Assembly: GCF_029893965.1 (NCBI RefSeq)
Contig: NZ_JARXXP010000001.1
Coordinates: 62,001-126,000 of the forward strand
Source of the DNA: Paenibacillus sp. PastM-3
GTDB lineage: Bacteria; Bacillota; Bacilli; Paenibacillales; Paenibacillaceae
Length of the DNA: 64,000 bases
Direction of reading: 5' to 3'
The notes beneath the pieces are model-generated. The model did not search any database. It saw only the letters and a program-made list of their open reading frames with translations, and was not told where the DNA came from. Made by a program: the position numbers and the translations under genes. Within the stretch, counting starts at the first letter, position 1. The number at the start of each line of letters is the position of its first letter. Of the stretch, positions 9,294-17,335 are shown one piece after another.

Positions 9294-9893
9294 ATGAAAA
9301 GGGTGGACTGGCAGGACGGAATCTGGAGCAATGAGCCGCATTCGGTTGCAGAGCAGAACGGTAAGCTGATTGTTCAGGCTGTGGAGGGCAGTGATTACTG
9401 GCAGAAAACCATGTACGGCTTTCAGCATGATAACGGGCATGCGCTGCTTGCTGCTTGGACAGAAGGGACTGCGGTAGAGGTCAGTTTTGATGCCGGAAGC
9501 CTTACCGAGCTGTATGACCAGGCGGGAATTATGCTGTGGCACAGCCCGCTGCAGTGGATCAAGGCAGGGGTCGAAATCAATGACGGCGTGCCGCATATAG
9601 GTGCTGTGGTAACAGATCAATACTCTGACTGGTCGCTGTCACCTGTTCCGGAATGGGCCGGGCAGATTGTGACCATCCGCGCTTCACGCCTGAAGGATGC
9701 CGTCATCCTCAGAGCCAGAACCGGCGCGCATCCATGGCGCACGATCCGGGTCGCCAGATTCCCTTATACGGGTGAGGTACAGGCCGGCCCGATGCTCTGT
9801 GCGCCGACCAGGCCCGGGCTCAGGGTGGAGTTCACAAGCTGGATCTCTACTTCGCCGGATACAGATGTTCATGATGAGCCTCCGGGGGAATGA
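9294..9893 (+). CDS. DUF1349 concanavalin A-like domain protein
   Basis: 199-residue beta-rich protein without signal peptide. The segments YDQAGIMLW, WIKAGVEINDG, VVTDQYSDWSLSP and RVARFPY match the DUF1349 jelly-roll family, sometimes associated with carbohydrate binding; no enzymatic activity is established. ATG 9294 is chosen because AAAGGAG (9277-9283) is 10 bases upstream. It stands alone, with a terminator on the left and a small ORF on the right. Confidence 0.8.
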   Translation: MKRVDWQDGIWSNEPHSVAEQNGKLIVQAVEGSDYWQKTMYGFQHDNGHALLAAWTEGTAVEVSFDAGSLTELYDQAGIMLWHSPLQWIKAGVEINDGVPHIGAVVTDQYSDWSLSPVPEWAGQIVTIRASRLKDAVILRARTGAHPWRTIRVARFPYTGEVQAGPMLCAPTRPGLRVEFTSWISTSPDTDVHDEPPGE

Positions 9894-10011
9894 GCTTGTC
9901 ACCTGCTACTCTCTTTTGGATGCTTTCAGGATAGGCGGTATTTTACGTTTGCATAATTACCGTTTCTCTCAGCCATTCTAAGCATAAACATCCTGCTGGG
10001 AGGAAGCTTTG

Positions 10012-10251
10012 ATGAGATTCCAGATTATACTGCTGGCTGCTGCACTGGCTGCCGGATTAGGAAACGCGGGTAATATCCCGCATAACTATATCAAGCAAGC
10101 ATATATAACATCACCTGGAAGCCTGGAACAGTTCCCAGAGGGTTCTGCTGCCAGACTGTATACCTCTTTGAAGAAAGAGAAGGGCAAATACACGGATAAA
10201 GTAAAAGCACTGCTTAATCAGCTGATGGACGGACTGCATGCCTCACATTAG
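10012..10251 (+). CDS. Small secreted or membrane-anchored hypothetical protein
   Basis: 79 residues with an N-terminal hydrophobic stretch (IILLAAALAAGLGNAG) that looks like a signal peptide, followed by a basic, helical tail. ATG 10012 follows GGGAGGA with good spacing; TTG 10009 is also possible. No domain is recognised. It is closed by the strong bidirectional terminator at 10275. Confidence 0.55.
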   Translation: MRFQIILLAAALAAGLGNAGNIPHNYIKQAYITSPGSLEQFPEGSAARLYTSLKKEKGKYTDKVKALLNQLMDGLHASH

Positions 10252-10274
10252 CCGCATGCGGGAAGCTCCATAAT

Positions 10275-10319
10275 AAACAGGCCGGTAACTGCATCGACTG
10301 ATGCGTTACCGGCCTGTTT
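10275..10319. terminator. Bidirectional terminator between convergent genes
   Basis: Long inverted repeat AAACAGGCCGGTAAC / GTTACCGGCCTGTTT with an inner GCATC / GATGC stem. It serves the small ORF on the plus strand and moaB on the minus strand. Confidence 0.85.
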
Positions 10320-10328
10320 GGGCTTCTG

Positions 10329-10844
10329 CTATTCCTTCTTATAAATCTCCCTCATCACATGCCGCAGTTCAGGAACGATCAGCCGGCTCATCGCCAGCCT
10401 GATGGCCCCCGTAGAGCCCGGCATCGAGAAGACCGCCGTATTGCCGATCGTGCCGGCGATAGCCCGGCTCAGGATGGCAGCAGAGCCGATATCCTCGGTA
10501 AAGCTGAGCAGCCGGAAGATTTCGCCGAAGCCCGGCAGCGACTTGTCGAGCAGCGAGGCGACAGCCTCATACGTGGTATCACGCGGTGAAATACCCGTGC
10601 CGCCGGTCAGCAGCACCGCTTCGATGCCGGAATGTACGGAGCTTTTGTAGACCAGCTCACGGATGTCCTCATAATCGTCTTTGACGATGGTGCGGCCAAC
10701 GACCTGATAACCGGCCTCCTCCAGCATCGATACAAGGAGCTGGCCTCCGGTGTCTGTCTCCATGGTACGGGTATCCGAGACGGTGATGACATAGCAGGCT
10801 ACGGTCTGTGGTGCTTGCTTACGGTGTTCTTCTACAGATGACAT
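10329..10844 (-). CDS. moaB: Molybdenum cofactor biosynthesis protein MoaB
   Basis: 171 residues of the MoaB/Mog fold (YVITVSDTR, LLTGGTGISPRDTT, GEIFR, SRAIAGTIGNTAVFSMPGS). The family binds molybdopterin and adenylylates it before molybdate insertion. ATG 10844 follows AGGAG with 8-nt spacing on the minus strand; an upstream in-frame GTG would abut the ribosome site. No other molybdenum-cofactor gene is in the window. Confidence 0.9.
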   Translation of the reverse strand: MSSVEEHRKQAPQTVACYVITVSDTRTMETDTGGQLLVSMLEEAGYQVVGRTIVKDDYEDIRELVYKSSVHSGIEAVLLTGGTGISPRDTTYEAVASLLDKSLPGFGEIFRLLSFTEDIGSAAILSRAIAGTIGNTAVFSMPGSTGAIRLAMSRLIVPELRHVMREIYKKE

Positions 10845-10906
10845 ATAATACACTCCTAGAGTCCAAATCTATTCCCTATGTTCTTATTTACCCATAATAC
10901 CAGTCT

Positions 10907-11365
10907 TTATAAGGGCTGTTCCAGTGAAATGCGGTTTAAGGCCTTCTCTGTAAGCGGCATAAAGAAATGAAGGATGAATCCGCCCAGACAAACGGTGAGC
11001 AGGGTACCGATCCCGATGGGCCCGCCAGAAATAAAGGCCGTCAGCAGGAACACAAAATAAAGGAGCGTACGGGTAAAAAAGATGCTGCGGACCGTCAGCT
11101 TTTGCAGCAATAGGGTTAGCCGGTCTAACGGGGAGGGAGCGAATTTGGCCTGCAGATACAAGGCCGTTCCCAGTCCTGTGACGATTAAGCCTGATGCAAA
11201 GCAAACCAGTCTGCCGGCCGGCTGTCCGGGTTCAATCCAGTCATTCAGCAAGTATAGCCATACATCGATCCCGAGGCCGGACTGTATGGTCAATGAAATT
11301 CCGAGCGTCAGTATTAATAATCCGCCGATGAACAGGAAGGCTGACGTCAGACGTGATCTGTTCAT
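10907..11365 (-). CDS. YczE/YitT-like integral membrane protein
   Basis: 152 residues with about four hydrophobic segments (FLFIGGLLILTLGISL, LVCFASGLIVTGLG, FFTRTLLYFVFLL, GTLLTVCLGGFIL). The motif QSGLGIDVWLYL resembles the YczE/YyaS membrane family, whose function is largely unknown; B. subtilis YczE is linked to surfactin production. It overlaps the last 4 nt of the upstream GNAT gene, suggesting coupled translation. Confidence 0.65.
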   Translation of the reverse strand: MNRSRLTSAFLFIGGLLILTLGISLTIQSGLGIDVWLYLLNDWIEPGQPAGRLVCFASGLIVTGLGTALYLQAKFAPSPLDRLTLLLQKLTVRSIFFTRTLLYFVFLLTAFISGGPIGIGTLLTVCLGGFILHFFMPLTEKALNRISLEQPL

Positions 11366-11808
11366 ATATGTGAAGCAGAAATAGCTTTGGTCATTAAAAA
11401 GTGCGGGATGCCGTCTTCCATAAATTCTGCAGACAGGGTCTGATAGCCAAGCTTCTCATAGAATCCCCTGGCCTGTGACTGCCCGTGCAGTTTTACCCCG
11501 GAATAACCGTTTTGAACAGCGATTTCCTCAAGTGTAGCAATGATTTGTTTGCCTATTCCGAATTTACGGAAGGGTGCCAGAATGCAAATCCGCTCCAGCT
11601 TCCCTTTCCCCTCAAAAGCGCGAATCCGCCCTGTGCCCACCGGCTGTCCCTCATAATAGGCCAGAACATGCCGGCACTGACCGTCCAGTGTATCAAAATC
11701 ATCAAATTCGTCAGCAAGCGGGACTCCCTGTTCCGCAACAAATACCTGCTTTCTGATCGAAAAAGCAGCTTGTAACTCCTCCGGCAGCATGATGGCCTGT
11801 ACGTTCAT
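11362..11808 (-). CDS. GNAT-family N-acetyltransferase
   Basis: 148 residues. The acetyl-CoA binding motif A is RFRKFGIGKQII-like (ILAPFRKFGIGKQIIATLE), with the C-terminal FYEKLGYQTLSAEF typical of the YjcF/ElaA-like group. ATG 11808 is chosen over longer in-frame starts because AAAGGTTGGGG lies upstream and a clean promoter sits at 11845-11873. The substrate is unknown. Confidence 0.85.
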   Translation of the reverse strand: MNVQAIMLPEELQAAFSIRKQVFVAEQGVPLADEFDDFDTLDGQCRHVLAYYEGQPVGTGRIRAFEGKGKLERICILAPFRKFGIGKQIIATLEEIAVQNGYSGVKLHGQSQARGFYEKLGYQTLSAEFMEDGIPHFLMTKAISASHI

Positions 11809-11844
11809 TTTTCCCCAACCTTTCTCATCAAAAATCATTAGCAA

Positions 11845-11873
11845 AGTATATACAAAAATAGTATTGTTGTAAA
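11845..11873 (-). promoter_or_regulatory. Sigma-A promoter of the GNAT-YczE pair
   Basis: On the minus strand, TTTACA and TATACT are separated by 17 bp, about 40 bp upstream of the GNAT start codon. Confidence 0.65.
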
Positions 11874-11993
11874 TGCAATAAAAATAAATGGGTCCTAAGC
11901 CTGCTTTAGGCGCTCTCCGCCATGTATCTTGCTTGTACACTCAGACTGTAGTACACTCGCTACCATACGGAATTTTTGGGGGAGCGATGAAAC

Positions 11994-13025
11994 ATGGAAC
12001 AACAGGCCTTGCCGGTTTATATATTATCCGGATTTCTCGGAAGCGGTAAAACAACACTGCTGCAGCGGCTGCTGGATCACTGGAAAAGTCAGAATCTGCG
12101 TCCTGCGGTCATTATGAATGAGCTGGGAGAAGTGAATCTGGATGGGTTGCTGGTTGAGCAAGAGGTTCCGATGGCTGAAATGCTGGGCGGGTGCATCTGC
12201 TGTACAAGCCGCGGTGATCTCAGTACAGAGCTGACTACACTGGTCAAAAAAGAAAAACCCGATGTCGTGGTGATTGAAGCGACTGGTGCCGCGAATCCGC
12301 TGGAAATTGTTGATGCTGTAACGGAAACTTCACTGTATCAGCAGGTGGAGCTGAAGGGGCTGATTACTGTCGTTGATGCGGCGCATCTGCTGGAACTGTA
12401 CCGCTCACAGCAGGGAGCCACCTACCGGCTGATGCAGGAGCAGATCCGCTGTGCATCTGTTCTGATTCTCAATAAGACGGACCGTATTACAGCAGAAGAA
12501 GCTGAAGAAATCTCAGCCATTTTGCGGAAATGGAATGCATATGCCGAGATTTTGCCGGCTGTGCGCTGTGCCCTTGAACCGGAAGATCTGCTTGGCGGCC
12601 TTGGCGGAGTGCATCTGGATGGAGAGAGTGCGGATGCAGGGACTTCTGGAGAGGATGAAGACCTAAGCGGGCAAGCTGCCGGACAACAGGTCAGGGCTCA
12701 CCATACCCATGACCATGTCATGGCGTACACTCATTACTTCAAAAATGCGGTGGACAGTGAAGCGTTCGAGCAGTTTGTAAAAGAGCTGCCGCGTGATGTA
12801 TACCGTGCGAAGGGTATCGTTACGTTCAGTGACACTGCAAGCCGTTTTTTGTTCCAGTATGCCTACAGGGAAGCTGATTTTATGAAAATCACTCCGCAGG
12901 GAGAGGTGCCGGATGTAGCTGTCTTTATCGGCGAGCATTTCTCGTCAGGCGAGCTGCGTACCCGGCTGCTGCAGCTGGAAAAGCGCTACTTCGGCCGGCC
13001 GGCGGCAGTCAAGCGGAGCCTGTAA
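11994..13025 (+). CDS. CobW/COG0523-family metal-chaperone GTPase
   Basis: 343-residue G3E-family P-loop GTPase. Walker A GFLGSGKTT (about residue 13), the metal-binding CxCC motif in GGCICC (about residue 65), base-recognition NKTD (about residue 160), and a CobW C-terminal domain from about residue 245. A His-rich stretch (HHTHDH) in the linker offers extra metal ligands. The family delivers Zn(II), Co(II) or similar to client enzymes; the metal cannot be decided here. ATG 11994 follows GGGGGAG. The next gene encodes another likely metal-binding protein. Confidence 0.88.
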   Translation: MEQQALPVYILSGFLGSGKTTLLQRLLDHWKSQNLRPAVIMNELGEVNLDGLLVEQEVPMAEMLGGCICCTSRGDLSTELTTLVKKEKPDVVVIEATGAANPLEIVDAVTETSLYQQVELKGLITVVDAAHLLELYRSQQGATYRLMQEQIRCASVLILNKTDRITAEEAEEISAILRKWNAYAEILPAVRCALEPEDLLGGLGGVHLDGESADAGTSGEDEDLSGQAAGQQVRAHHTHDHVMAYTHYFKNAVDSEAFEQFVKELPRDVYRAKGIVTFSDTASRFLFQYAYREADFMKITPQGEVPDVAVFIGEHFSSGELRTRLLQLEKRYFGRPAAVKRSL

Positions 13026-13173
13026 CCGGATCTCCCGGCAGGTCAACCGGAGCGGAGCAGCTAACTCCCGGACCTCCGGCAAAAAGCCTGTTCAGCGGTG
13101 AACTTGGTTCGTTCCTTTTCTTGCAGGTTAATACATAGGCATACCCTATACGAATTGCAGGAGGTTTAAGGCT

Positions 13174-13521
13174 ATGACCCGAATCCAATATCAGGAATGT
13201 ATCGATGCTTGTATTAAATGTATGAACGCCTGTAACTACAGCTACGTCTCCAGCCTGAAAGAATATGATCTGGCAGCACTACGCGAGAGCATCCGGCTTG
13301 ACCGTGAATGTGCAGATATCTGTTCTTTTGCCGTGCAGGCGATGACCCGGCAGAGCCCGTTTGTCGTTGAAATCCTGCGCCTGTGCGCGGAGATCTGTGA
13401 ACGCTGTGCTGACGAGAGCAGCCGCCATATGCAGACACACTGCCAGGATTGCATTGATGCCTGCCGCAGTGCCGCTATGGCCTGCCGTCTGATCAGCGGT
13501 GCTGTTGAAGTATACGCCTAA
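13174..13521 (+). CDS. Cys-rich four-helix-bundle protein (Csp/DUF326-like)
   Basis: 115 residues with regularly spaced Cys in amphipathic helices (ECIDACIKCMNAC near the N-terminus, ECADIC, LCAEICERCAD, CQDCIDACRSAAMAC). This matches the cytosolic copper-storage (Csp3-like, DUF326) fold, in which thiols line the core of a four-helix bundle and hold Cu(I). There is no signal peptide, so a cytosolic location is expected. GCAGGAGG precedes the ATG. Its position after the CobW-type GTPase suggests a shared metal-handling theme. The copper role is from family knowledge only. Confidence 0.82.
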   Translation: MTRIQYQECIDACIKCMNACNYSYVSSLKEYDLAALRESIRLDRECADICSFAVQAMTRQSPFVVEILRLCAEICERCADESSRHMQTHCQDCIDACRSAAMACRLISGAVEVYA

Positions 13522-13538
13522 TAACCCGAAACTTGAAC

Positions 13539-13588
13539 AAACCAGACCGCCCGCAGTTTCGCCTGCAGCCGGATTCTGGTTTTTTTGT
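13539..13588 (+). terminator. Intrinsic terminator after the Csp-like gene
   Basis: AAACCAGA pairs with TCTGGTTT across an inner loop that can pair further, followed by a run of T. Confidence 0.7.
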
Positions 13589-13710
13589 ATGTTCATTTGC
13601 AGGAATCAGTGTCGGCAGGAAGGAAGGCAGCGCTGTTCTGACGAATATTAGAGAGGACAGCACCGGGCGGTGTCCCGGCTCGGAGTATTCCTGTAAGGAG
13701 AGATCACCGT

Positions 13711-14634
13711 ATGAATCCATCCCGTTCTTTGATCAGCTTGACCGGTGCCACCAAAATATATGGAGGTAGAGCTGTGCTGAACGAGGTTTCCCTCACCATC
13801 GGAGCCGGGTCCGCTACAGCCCTGATCGGCCGCAACGGCTCCGGCAAAAGCACACTGCTTGCCGTGCTGGCAGGGCTCCTGCAGCTCTCATCAGGTATCC
13901 TGAAACGTTCACACCCTAAGCTCAGAATAGGCTATGCTCCCGAGGCTTTTACAGGAATGAAGCTTCCGGCAGAGCAGTATTTGCGTCACATGGGCAGGAT
14001 TAGCGGAATTTCCCCGGCTGAGCTGGAGCGTCAGATCACAGAGCTGCTGGAGGCGTTTCATCTTCAGCCGTTCCGCAAGCAGCCGGTAATCAGCTACTCC
14101 AAGGGGATGCTGCAAAAGGTTAACCTCATCCAAAGCCTGCTCGGTGAACCCGAGCTGCTGCTGCTTGACGAGCCGTTGTCCGGACTTGATCTTCCGGCTC
14201 AGCACATTCTGATAGAACGCCTGCAGGAACTGAAGCGGAAAGGGACAGCGCTTGTATTCTCTGTACACGAACCGCTATGTGTGGAAGCGCTGGAAGCGGA
14301 GGTACATGTGCTTCAGGCAGGCTGGACTCACATGATTACCAGTGCAGACAAGCTTAGAGAGAAGTCTTCCTCCTGTCTGGTATGCACGCCACTAGAGTAT
14401 CATGAGCAGCAAATCATGACAGGCATGCCCGGTTTTGTTGCTGCACAATCAGTCCATACCACTTTGGCAGGTAAGTGTACAGAGTGGACTGTCGACACTG
14501 CCTATGCGGATGATTTTTTGCGCTATATCCTCCAGTACGGCGGGTCAGTAATCTCTGTAGAGCACCGGAGCGGCCGTAATCGGCTTGAAGAATGGATGGA
14601 CCCGAAACGCAGCGGGGAGGAGAATACCGGATGA
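13711..14634 (+). CDS. ABC transporter ATP-binding protein
   Basis: 307 residues. Walker A GRNGSGKST (about residue 40), signature-like SYSKGMLQKV, Walker B LLLLDEP and a downstream His in SVHEP. The C-terminal 80 residues form an extra regulatory-type tail. It resembles the CcmA/NatA type of two-component exporters that pair with a separate membrane protein. The stop overlaps the start of the permease gene (ATGA), so the two form one translationally coupled operon. The cargo is unknown. Confidence 0.9.
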   Translation: MNPSRSLISLTGATKIYGGRAVLNEVSLTIGAGSATALIGRNGSGKSTLLAVLAGLLQLSSGILKRSHPKLRIGYAPEAFTGMKLPAEQYLRHMGRISGISPAELERQITELLEAFHLQPFRKQPVISYSKGMLQKVNLIQSLLGEPELLLLDEPLSGLDLPAQHILIERLQELKRKGTALVFSVHEPLCVEALEAEVHVLQAGWTHMITSADKLREKSSSCLVCTPLEYHEQQIMTGMPGFVAAQSVHTTLAGKCTEWTVDTAYADDFLRYILQYGGSVISVEHRSGRNRLEEWMDPKRSGEENTG

Positions 14635-15341
14635 GACCGCTCATTGCCTATATGCTGAAGAGCTATACGACCTCACAACGGTTTTTTGCGCCTGTTGCAG
14701 CAGTCGTGATATTATTGCTGTTTCTTTATACATACAAGCCAAATCCTGTAATGGGCAGCTATGCAGCGACCGGTGTGATTCTGTTTATCGGCTGCGCCTG
14801 GATGGGAATCAGCTTTCTGAACCATGAGCAGGCCGTGCAGCGGCAGGTCACAATCGTTCATCTGCGCAGCAGCATAAAGTATAGTCTCGGCGGCATACTG
14901 ACGCTGGCTTTGCTTACAGTGGCGCTTACATTGCTGATGGTGGTTTATCCGCTCTTGACCGGGAGCTTTGCTGAGCCGGCCGGATTGTACAGGGTGATGG
15001 TGGCATTCACCGGACATCTGCTGCTGGGTATGCTCGGAGTCTCCATTTCACTGTTTCTGCAAGCTTCCTGGATTCCCAAGAGCAGCTATGCCACCGGCCT
15101 GCTCCTGATCATCCTGATTTTGTCCATTAGCGGCCTGAAGCTGGCTGAACTTATTTCCGGCCCGGTTGTGCCGGTGCTGCTGCCTCCTGCGGCGCTGTTA
15201 ATGAATGCGCTGATGAAGACGGATGAATGGTCAATGCCAGCGGTGCTGGGGACATTTGCCCATGCACTAATTTACATATTGCTGCTCAGCGGAGTGTATT
15301 TGTACCGCTCCGGACGCATGGATTATGGCAAGCATTTGTGA
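14631..15341 (+). CDS. ABC-2-type transporter membrane protein
   Basis: 236 residues with about six hydrophobic segments (FFAPVAAVVILLLFLY, YAATGVILFIGCAW, ILTLALLTVALTLLMVV, GHLLLGMLGVSISLFL, GLLLIILILSISG, FAHALIYILLLSGVYL). ATG 14631 overlaps the stop of the ATPase gene, with GGGGAGGAG upstream. It is the membrane partner of the preceding ATPase. Confidence 0.85.
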   Translation: MRPLIAYMLKSYTTSQRFFAPVAAVVILLLFLYTYKPNPVMGSYAATGVILFIGCAWMGISFLNHEQAVQRQVTIVHLRSSIKYSLGGILTLALLTVALTLLMVVYPLLTGSFAEPAGLYRVMVAFTGHLLLGMLGVSISLFLQASWIPKSSYATGLLLIILILSISGLKLAELISGPVVPVLLPPAALLMNALMKTDEWSMPAVLGTFAHALIYILLLSGVYLYRSGRMDYGKHL

Positions 15342-15379
15342 GAGAATAGATCAATAAAGAGAGAACAGCGGGAGGAAAG

Positions 15380-15847
15380 ATGAAGGATACACAAATACCG
15401 GAGAGTGAGCAATCCAAAGAGTTATTTGCTTATTTCGGACTGGCAGTCTATTACTGTCAGGCTTTGGAACAGCAGCTGACCAATCTGCTGCTGCTCACAA
15501 AGCTGTCTCAGGGAAAAACGCCTACAGAAGCAGATCTAGCTGATTTGTATCAGCGCAAACTCAGCAATTCACTCGGCCAGCTCATCAAAGAAATCCAGCA
15601 TCATTTTCCCTTCTCGGAAGAAGAGACGAATCAGCTGCAGGCTGTATGGAAGCAGCGTAATCATATTGTCCACGATTATTTCAAGGAGCGCATCCAGGAG
15701 ACCTTTACTCCGGCAGGCAGGGCGCATATGATCCGCGAGCTGAAACGGTTCAAGAATAAGGCCAGCAGACTGGAAATCAAACTGCAGGGATACTGCACGG
15801 AAATGTATGCCAAGCTGGGGCTGGAAGAGGAGCAGTTCGTTGAATAG
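15380..15847 (+). CDS. Putative HEPN-fold protein with RX4HXY motif
   Basis: 155-residue, probably all-helical protein. Residues 93-100 read RNHIVHDY, which fits the RX4HXY ribonuclease motif of HepT-type HEPN toxins; the preceding helix (QALEQQLTNLL) fits the first helix of such domains. No adjacent MNT/MntA nucleotidyltransferase antitoxin is seen, and the neighbours are an ABC transporter and a DNA glycosylase. The ribosome site GGGAGGAAAG precedes ATG. The assignment rests on the motif alone; it could be a non-toxic HEPN relative or a chance match. Confidence 0.5.
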   Translation: MKDTQIPESEQSKELFAYFGLAVYYCQALEQQLTNLLLLTKLSQGKTPTEADLADLYQRKLSNSLGQLIKEIQHHFPFSEEETNQLQAVWKQRNHIVHDYFKERIQETFTPAGRAHMIRELKRFKNKASRLEIKLQGYCTEMYAKLGLEEEQFVE

Positions 15848-15870
15848 AACAGGCGGGCAAGGCTATCAGT

Positions 15871-15914
15871 AAAGACTCACAATACACAGCATTTCCTGTG
15901 TATTGTGAGTCTTT
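15871..15914. terminator. Strong bidirectional terminator
   Basis: Perfect 19-bp stem from AAAGACTCACAATACACAG (15871-15889) to its complement (15896-15914) with a 6-nt loop and flanking A and T tracts, between convergent genes. Confidence 0.92.
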
Positions 15915-15938
15915 TGCGGTTGTTATGATGCTCATATA

Positions 15939-17222
15939 TTAATCAGTCCTGCTATTGCACAGATTGTGGACAGCCTCCTCCAGCAGCCCGAGTCCGCCTG
16001 TCCGGATGGTCTCCGGAGAAAAAGCGACGCTGCCGGCTCTGTTGCAGCGAGCCAGACTGGCGACTGCGCCGGCAAGTGCCGGGATTATTCCGGCGGTCAG
16101 GGCTTCGCCGGGCTCCCACCACCAGCGGAGTATGTTCAGGACTCCGGTTTTCTTGTTCGTGACCGGCTCCAGCCGGGCAATAAACCGGTCGCCGTATAGA
16201 AGAGGCAGTACATAATAGCCGTATTCCCGCTCTGCAGCCGGCTTGTACACCTCCCAGCGGTACTGGAAGCCAAACAGCTGGCGGATCAGCTCCCTGTCCC
16301 ACAGGAGATTATCGAGCGGAGCGAGCACAGCGGCGAATCCGTCTTGCTCCGCAACCTCTGCAGAACCGCCCCCGTCCGAAGTATCCCCGGCCAGTACGGC
16401 CTCAAGTCCGGGAACATCCGCCGTCCGCATATACAGCGGCAGCTTCACATCCTCTACACGCACCTCACGGATGCGGTCATTTCGCAGCAGCCGTTCCACA
16501 GCAGCCGTCCTTTCCTTGCTCTTTAACCCGGAAATGCCCAGCCAGCCGTCACTCGATTTGTTCCACTGCAGGCCAAGGCTGCCGATCCGCCGCAGCACAT
16601 ACCAGTCGTGGTACTGCTCCTCCAGCGGGTTCGGCTCCCCGGCACTAAGCAGATGCTCCGGCAGCAGCCTGGCTGTGAAATCGTAATAACGGCGGGTATG
16701 CACCCGGTGGTGGACGGACACTTCACCCCGGAAATACATCGTTTCCAGCGCAGCGCGGGTCACTCTGGCCGGAGCCCAAGCCCAGTTCATCTTCTCCTTG
16801 CCTTCCAGATCAAGCGAGGAGAGCGGGCCCCGGGCTTCAAGGGCTTCCCGCACCTGCTGGATCGTCTGCATCAGCTGCTCATCACCATTATGCCTTGCTG
16901 CTGCGGCCTCCCGCCGGCGGCTGAAATACGGCCAGTCCTCTGTGCAATAGATGGACATGTTCTTGTCCCAGCCGTCAATCAGCAACCGGTCCGTGTACAG
17001 CAGCTCATTCGCCATGGCGGGAACAAAATCCGGGATCCGCGCCTGGAGCACCAGCTCGTGATTGTGCCCGGCAATGCTGAGCGGGTCATACTGAATGCAG
17101 CCGACATGGCGGACATACTGAACAATCCCCGTTTTTCCGCCCGGCAGCATACCGGGAACGAGTCTTTGGTGCCACAGCAGAAACCGCCTGGCCTGCTGCT
17201 TGCCGAGTGAATAGGTAATCAT
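15939..17222 (-). CDS. HTH_42-family DNA glycosylase (YcaQ/AlkX-like)
   Basis: 427 residues of the winged-helix YcaQ superfamily, which unhooks DNA interstrand crosslinks and removes bulky N-alkyl lesions. The likely catalytic QxD motif is in GCIQYDPLSIAG near residue 48; GHNHELVL, PARVTRAALETMYFRGEV and LAPLDNLLWDRELI are typical of the family. ATG 17222 has GGGGTGG a few bases upstream; an in-frame GTG lies at 17231. It is transcribed convergently with the HEPN-like gene. Confidence 0.85.
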   Translation of the reverse strand: MITYSLGKQQARRFLLWHQRLVPGMLPGGKTGIVQYVRHVGCIQYDPLSIAGHNHELVLQARIPDFVPAMANELLYTDRLLIDGWDKNMSIYCTEDWPYFSRRREAAAARHNGDEQLMQTIQQVREALEARGPLSSLDLEGKEKMNWAWAPARVTRAALETMYFRGEVSVHHRVHTRRYYDFTARLLPEHLLSAGEPNPLEEQYHDWYVLRRIGSLGLQWNKSSDGWLGISGLKSKERTAAVERLLRNDRIREVRVEDVKLPLYMRTADVPGLEAVLAGDTSDGGGSAEVAEQDGFAAVLAPLDNLLWDRELIRQLFGFQYRWEVYKPAAEREYGYYVLPLLYGDRFIARLEPVTNKKTGVLNILRWWWEPGEALTAGIIPALAGAVASLARCNRAGSVAFSPETIRTGGLGLLEEAVHNLCNSRTD

Positions 17223-17287
17223 TGTTACCACCCCGTTCTTATGTATTATTTTTCATTATATCGAACGAATGTTCTGTGTTCAAGTAC

Positions 17288-17321
17288 AGAAAACCCCTGG
17301 CAGCCTAAGCACCGCCAGGGG
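17288..17321 (-). terminator. Intrinsic terminator after bmrD
   Basis: CCCCTGGC (17294-17301) and GCCAGGGG (17314-17321) form an 8-bp stem that on the minus strand is followed by TTTTC. Confidence 0.8.
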
Positions 17322-17335
17322 TCGTATTTAATTCT

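Noticed and set aside
13118-13165. CsoR operator in front of the Csp-like gene
   Set aside because: ATACCC is present but the matching GGGTAT arm is missing.
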